From Marinobacter arenosus (GTDB lineage Bacteria; Pseudomonadota; Gammaproteobacteria; Pseudomonadales; Oleiphilaceae), in contig NZ_JAHVAO010000001.1 of NCBI RefSeq assembly GCF_019264345.1, positions 744,001 to 808,000 on the forward strand: DNA of 64,000 nucleotides. Reading direction: 5' to 3'. Made by a program: the position numbers and the translations under genes. Every line of letters begins with the position of its first letter. The first letter of the stretch is position 1. The notes beneath the pieces are model-generated. The model searched no databases. It was not told the DNA's origin and worked only from the letters and a program-made list of their open reading frames with translations. This document shows, in pieces, positions 63,054-64,000 of this stretch.

Positions 63054-63210
63054 CAGGCGCCTCCTGCCAACGGGGAAATCGGGCATTCAACCGTTAATGC
63101 CACACCCTAAAGCATAAGCCGAACACGGGCTTGACGCCTGTCAAATTTGTTCGCGGCGAGCTCGGGCAGAATAGCCACTCAACCGTTATGCCAACAAAGG
63201 AGTTGTCAGC

Positions 63211-63570
63211 ATGAATAATGAGATGTTTGAAAAAGCCAGCCGCTTCAACGAAACCCTGATCGAGCAGTTCAGCAAAGCCGCGGAAATGCAGATGGATGCA
63301 TTCCGACGCTACGCGGATGTCGCCACGGAACAGGCGAAGAAAGTCTCGGAAGTACGTGATCTCGAGGGACTGAAAACCCTGACCGGAGATCAGGCGGAGA
63401 CCCTGAAATCCCTGAGCGAGCAGTTCACGGCCGACTGGAAAGCATGGCAGGACTATTTCACCGAGGCCCGGGAACAGATCCAGCAAGCCTTCGACACGCC
63501 AAAGGCCGAAACGGCCAAAGCCAAACCGGCGGCCTCCAAGTCCGGTTCCAGCGGCAAGACCGCGGCCTGA
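63211..63570 (+). CDS. Phasin family protein
   Basis: A 119-residue helical protein coating polyhydroxyalkanoate granules. Phasin-type pattern: amphipathic helices with FNETLIEQFSKAAEMQMDAF and EQAKKVSEVRDLEGLKT, then an Ala/Lys/Ser-rich C-terminal tail (AKPAASKSGSSGK). A good AAAGGAG site precedes the ATG. The PHA synthase gene follows 75 bases later, supporting the role. Confidence 0.88.
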   Translation: MNNEMFEKASRFNETLIEQFSKAAEMQMDAFRRYADVATEQAKKVSEVRDLEGLKTLTGDQAETLKSLSEQFTADWKAWQDYFTEAREQIQQAFDTPKAETAKAKPAASKSGSSGKTAA

Positions 63571-63645
63571 CCCAGTGTTGAAAACGCAGCCGGTCCGGGG
63601 TTTGCCCGCTCCGGCTGTTCTGCCTTTGGTAATGAGAGGACTGCT

Positions 63646-64000
63646 ATGTTCGGTCTGGATCTGCTCAGCAAAACCACCAGCCACCTGATCAACGGCTTTG
63701 AAACCAATTTTCGACAAGGCCAGCAACAGCTGGAGAAATGGCTCGGCGACAGCGGCGTGATGGACGACGCCTCACTTTCCACACTGACGGAAATGTCGGA
63801 CGCCTACCGCACCATGGCCGAAGACCTCCTGCTGCATCCGCTGCGGTTCGCCAGTGCTGAGCTCGACCTTGGCCGCAAGCATCTCGCTTTGGGCTACTAC
63901 ACTCTGGCCCGCCTGGCCGGCAGGGAAAAGCAGCCGGTGATAGAGGCGGAGAAGGACGACCGCCGGTTCCAGGCCGACGACTGGCACAGGCATTTGCCCT
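63646..64000 (+). CDS. phaC: Poly(3-hydroxyalkanoate) synthase PhaC (partial)
   Basis: N-terminal 118 residues of a PHA polymerase, which polymerises hydroxyacyl-CoA. The visible part matches PhaC N-terminal domains: a helical start, LLLHPLRFASAELDLGRKHL, and KDDRRFQADDWHRHLP, the block that precedes the catalytic domain (the lipase-box Cys is beyond the edge). The gene runs off the right end of the window. A GAGAGG site precedes the ATG. Linked to the phasin gene. Confidence 0.88.
   Translation, partial: MFGLDLLSKTTSHLINGFETNFRQGQQQLEKWLGDSGVMDDASLSTLTEMSDAYRTMAEDLLLHPLRFASAELDLGRKHLALGYYTLARLAGREKQPVIEAEKDDRRFQADDWHRHLP

Overview
The window is a stretch of chromosome from a marine-type gammaproteobacterium, most likely Marinobacter or a close relative. 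The evidence is protein-level resemblance to Marinobacter and Pseudomonas families, Pseudomonas-like gene order (trxB-aat-bpt-infA-clpA-clpS-cspD, nudJ-mnmA-hflD-purB, ccoNOQP-ccoGHIS), high G+C and dense packing. I see no rRNA, tRNA, insertion sequence, prophage, integrase or CRISPR array. About 63 protein genes are supported; the first (lolC) and last (phaC) are cut by the window edges. Layout: 1-5.1 kb holds the start of lolC, a PilZ-like protein with a helical insert, a small secreted protein, the agmatine-to-putrescine pair aguA-aguB and an orphan MoxR ATPase. 5.2-11.5 kb holds trxB, the two N-degron transferases (aat, bpt), infA, clpA, clpS and a CspD-like protein; all enzymes needed to tag, recognise and unfold N-degron substrates lie together. 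11.7-17.3 kb is a housekeeping run of RNA and nucleotide genes (rluE, nudJ, mnmA, hflD, purB, roxA). 17.3-25.5 kb holds a GNAT protein with an extra C-terminal domain, a LysR regulator, an unknown membrane-anchored protein followed by a hybrid sensor kinase, a gpx-ospR peroxide module, alaA and an unknown gene. 25.6-36 kb holds htpX (with a possible heat-shock promoter), the reverse operon epmC-rhlB-pdxB, dsbD, tusA, an ABM-domain protein, rlmM, a 7TM diguanylate cyclase and an alpha/beta hydrolase. 36-44.8 kb is a complete cbb3 cytochrome oxidase locus: structural genes ccoNOQP behind a well-placed FNR/ANR-type promoter, then the assembly genes ccoG, ccoH/fixH, ccoI, ccoS and a TauE/SafE-like membrane protein. 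ttcA, a TetR regulator, a J-domain protein and a polysaccharide deacetylase follow. The most unusual region is 48.3-55.9 kb. A tightly spaced reverse operon encodes a C39-type peptidase, an outer-membrane barrel with an N-terminal helical segment, a FadL-type barrel and a MalM-like lipoprotein with two DUF4124-like repeats. A 918-residue MalT/AlkS-type LuxR regulator diverges from it. The peptidase and first barrel recall FapD and FapF of functional-amyloid export, but no amyloid subunit genes are present. This is my best candidate for an undescribed envelope system. 55.9-64 kb holds a DUF2238 membrane protein, a D-aminoacylase-type amidohydrolase, a reverse operon with a DksA-like zinc protein and an ABC/FtsX/HlyD export system, and the start of a polyhydroxyalkanoate cluster (phasin, phaC). 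All functional calls rest on motif recognition and gene context; no database search was run.
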